Assembly: GCA_947461155.1 (NCBI GenBank)
Contig: CANHKE010000103.1
Location: 1 to 5,770 of the forward strand
Length of the DNA: 5,770 nucleotides
Reading direction: 5' to 3'
Source of the DNA: Cytophagaceae bacterium
Lineage (GTDB): Bacteria; Bacteroidota; Bacteroidia; Cytophagales; Spirosomataceae
The first letter of the stretch is position 1. Each line of letters starts with the position of its first letter. The translations under genes and the position numbers were made by a program. Below are positions 4,885-5,770 of the stretch, piece by piece. The notes beneath the pieces were generated by a model, which had not been told where the DNA came from, did not search any database, and was given only the letters and a program-made list of their open reading frames with translations.

Positions 4885-4906
4885 TTTCGTTTAGCATGAA
4901 ACGAAA
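4885..4906. promoter_or_regulatory. Perfect 8-bp inverted repeat directly before the msrB start
   Basis: TTTCGTTT (4885-4892) and AAACGAAA (4899-4906) pair around AGCATG. On the minus-strand transcript the hairpin would end four bases before the msrB ATG and sit in the gap after the GT2 gene. It is not followed by a U-run in the transcribed direction, so a terminator is unlikely. It could be an operator or affect translation initiation. Confidence 0.45.
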
Positions 4907-4922
4907 AAAAACTCGAAATGTT

Positions 4923-5770
4923 TTACTCAATCAAATCTCCCAAGAACATGAGATATGGAGTTTCAGCCGGAGAATCGATATCCTTATAGCGATGATAGTT
5001 TCCCAATATCAAATTTTGAATTGTTTTTTTCAATCGCTTCCAGCGCGCCTCTGGTAAATTGGCCCGGCGATCCCAATATTCAATCCGCGTATCCAAAGGT
5101 TCAAATCGCTGATTCGGAAATTTGGCCGAAACCGCCTCCCGAAGTGCTAATAAAAATTCTAATTTCTTCCGATAAGGACCCACTTTATCCTCATGTGGCC
5201 GTTGAATACGCTCCCACATCGTTGGCGGAATACCCTGATTTCCCTTCACGCCTACCTGTTGTTCAGAATGCAAACGATATTGCACATAGGTCGCTGGAAT
5301 AAAATCAATCCGATTCTCCAATGCCGCCGAAATGCCCATCCAAGCATCATGCAAAAAGAATCCTGGCAAATTAGTCGGAAAAGGAGATATTTTATCCAAA
5401 AAACGCTTCCGAATTCCCATCGTACAACCCGTCACTCGATTCCCATCCAATAAAATATCTAGGGATTTCCCGGCACGCCACTCTTTTTGTTGCTGCTCCC
5501 GAAAACGAAACGTAGACCATAATTTCTTACCGGAAATTTGGCCAAATTCATCCACCAATAAGGCATCCGTAAATACCACTTCTGCTTGATCGTGATGATT
5601 AAAATACGTAGAAATACGTTCGATTTTTTGATGATCCCAATAGTCATCTTGATCGGCAGGGAAAATATAATCCCCCGTACAAAGCGATAAAGCCTTTTGG
5701 AAATTTTGATACGTCCCTAAACGTTCTGGATTGCGGTGAATCACCAAAGGAAGTCGATCCGTAAATTGCT
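4923..5770 (-). CDS. Glycosyltransferase family 2 (GT-A fold), 5' end cut by window
   Basis: The frame is open to the right edge, giving 281 visible residues that begin inside the domain (QFTDRLPLVIHRNPERLGTY). The first strands with the nucleotide-binding start are therefore outside the window. The metal-binding motif is in FPADQDDYW (D-Q-D-D at visible residues 39-42). VTGCTMGIRKRF (about 112-123) and HDAW (140-143) follow, the latter placed like the catalytic-base region of GT2 enzymes, then the late motif YVQYRLH (about 161-167). This layout resembles rhamnosyltransferase-like GT2 proteins of O-antigen or exopolysaccharide clusters. Donor and acceptor are not readable. No membrane segments are visible. 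More surface-polysaccharide genes may lie beyond the right edge. Confidence 0.88.
   Translation of the reverse strand, partial: QFTDRLPLVIHRNPERLGTYQNFQKALSLCTGDYIFPADQDDYWDHQKIERISTYFNHHDQAEVVFTDALLVDEFGQISGKKLWSTFRFREQQQKEWRAGKSLDILLDGNRVTGCTMGIRKRFLDKISPFPTNLPGFFLHDAWMGISAALENRIDFIPATYVQYRLHSEQQVGVKGNQGIPPTMWERIQRPHEDKVGPYRKKLEFLLALREAVSAKFPNQRFEPLDTRIEYWDRRANLPEARWKRLKKTIQNLILGNYHRYKDIDSPAETPYLMFLGDLIE

Noticed and set aside
4955..5589. Overlapping plus-strand and alternative-frame open frames opposite the GT2 gene
   Set aside because: They shadow a GT2 domain with intact motifs and show no features of their own; the minus-strand frame 5459-5647 is likewise a shadow.
5745..5747. TTG as the start codon of the GT2 gene
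   Set aside because: The frame continues upstream to the window edge with residues typical of the GT2 interior (QFTDRLP before LVIHRNPE), so the gene is cut and the true start lies outside.

Overview
The window looks like a piece of a Bacteroidota chromosome, perhaps Cytophagales (the order is a guess). Signs are AT-rich leaders without Shine-Dalgarno sites, -7 boxes matching TAnnTTTG before three genes (TAATTTTG, TACTTTTG, TATCTTTG), and several lipoproteins or exported enzymes of types common in that phylum. I see no transposase, phage gene, tRNA, rRNA or CRISPR array.

Layout. 1-923 (minus, cut at the left edge): an anchored di-heme cytochrome c of the TsdA thiosulfate dehydrogenase type. 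924-1158: a divergent promoter region. 1159-2154 (plus): a GT4 glycosyltransferase, closed by a bidirectional terminator shared with the convergent gene 2196-2606 (minus), an exported DsrE-like protein. 2607-2734: a second divergent promoter region. 2735-3040, 3164-3460 and 3550-4275 (plus): a single-domain rhodanese, a thioredoxin, and a lipoprotein fusing rhodanese and thioredoxin. 4404-4880 (minus): a lipoprotein methionine sulfoxide reductase B. 4923-5770 (minus, cut at the right edge): a GT2 glycosyltransferase.

How the genes may work together. Apart from the two glycosyltransferases, every gene handles sulfane sulfur, thiols or oxidised methionine: a thiosulfate-type cytochrome, a DsrE sulfur carrier, rhodaneses, thioredoxins and MsrB. 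The rhodanese/thioredoxin pair occurs twice, as separate probably cytosolic proteins and as one fused lipoprotein outside the inner membrane. The fused protein could supply electrons to the MsrB lipoprotein. This is inferred from domains and proximity.

Two non-coding signals stand out. First, similar CRP/FNR-type dyads (13 of 16 bases shared) lie 29.5 bp from the -7 box of both the cytochrome gene and the rhodanese gene, which suggests a shared activator. Second, each gap after the rhodanese, thioredoxin and fusion genes is filled by tandem heptanucleotide repeats from two or more sequence families, often in phase with the stop codon. In one gap they form a 34-bp-arm inverted repeat differing by exactly one heptamer.
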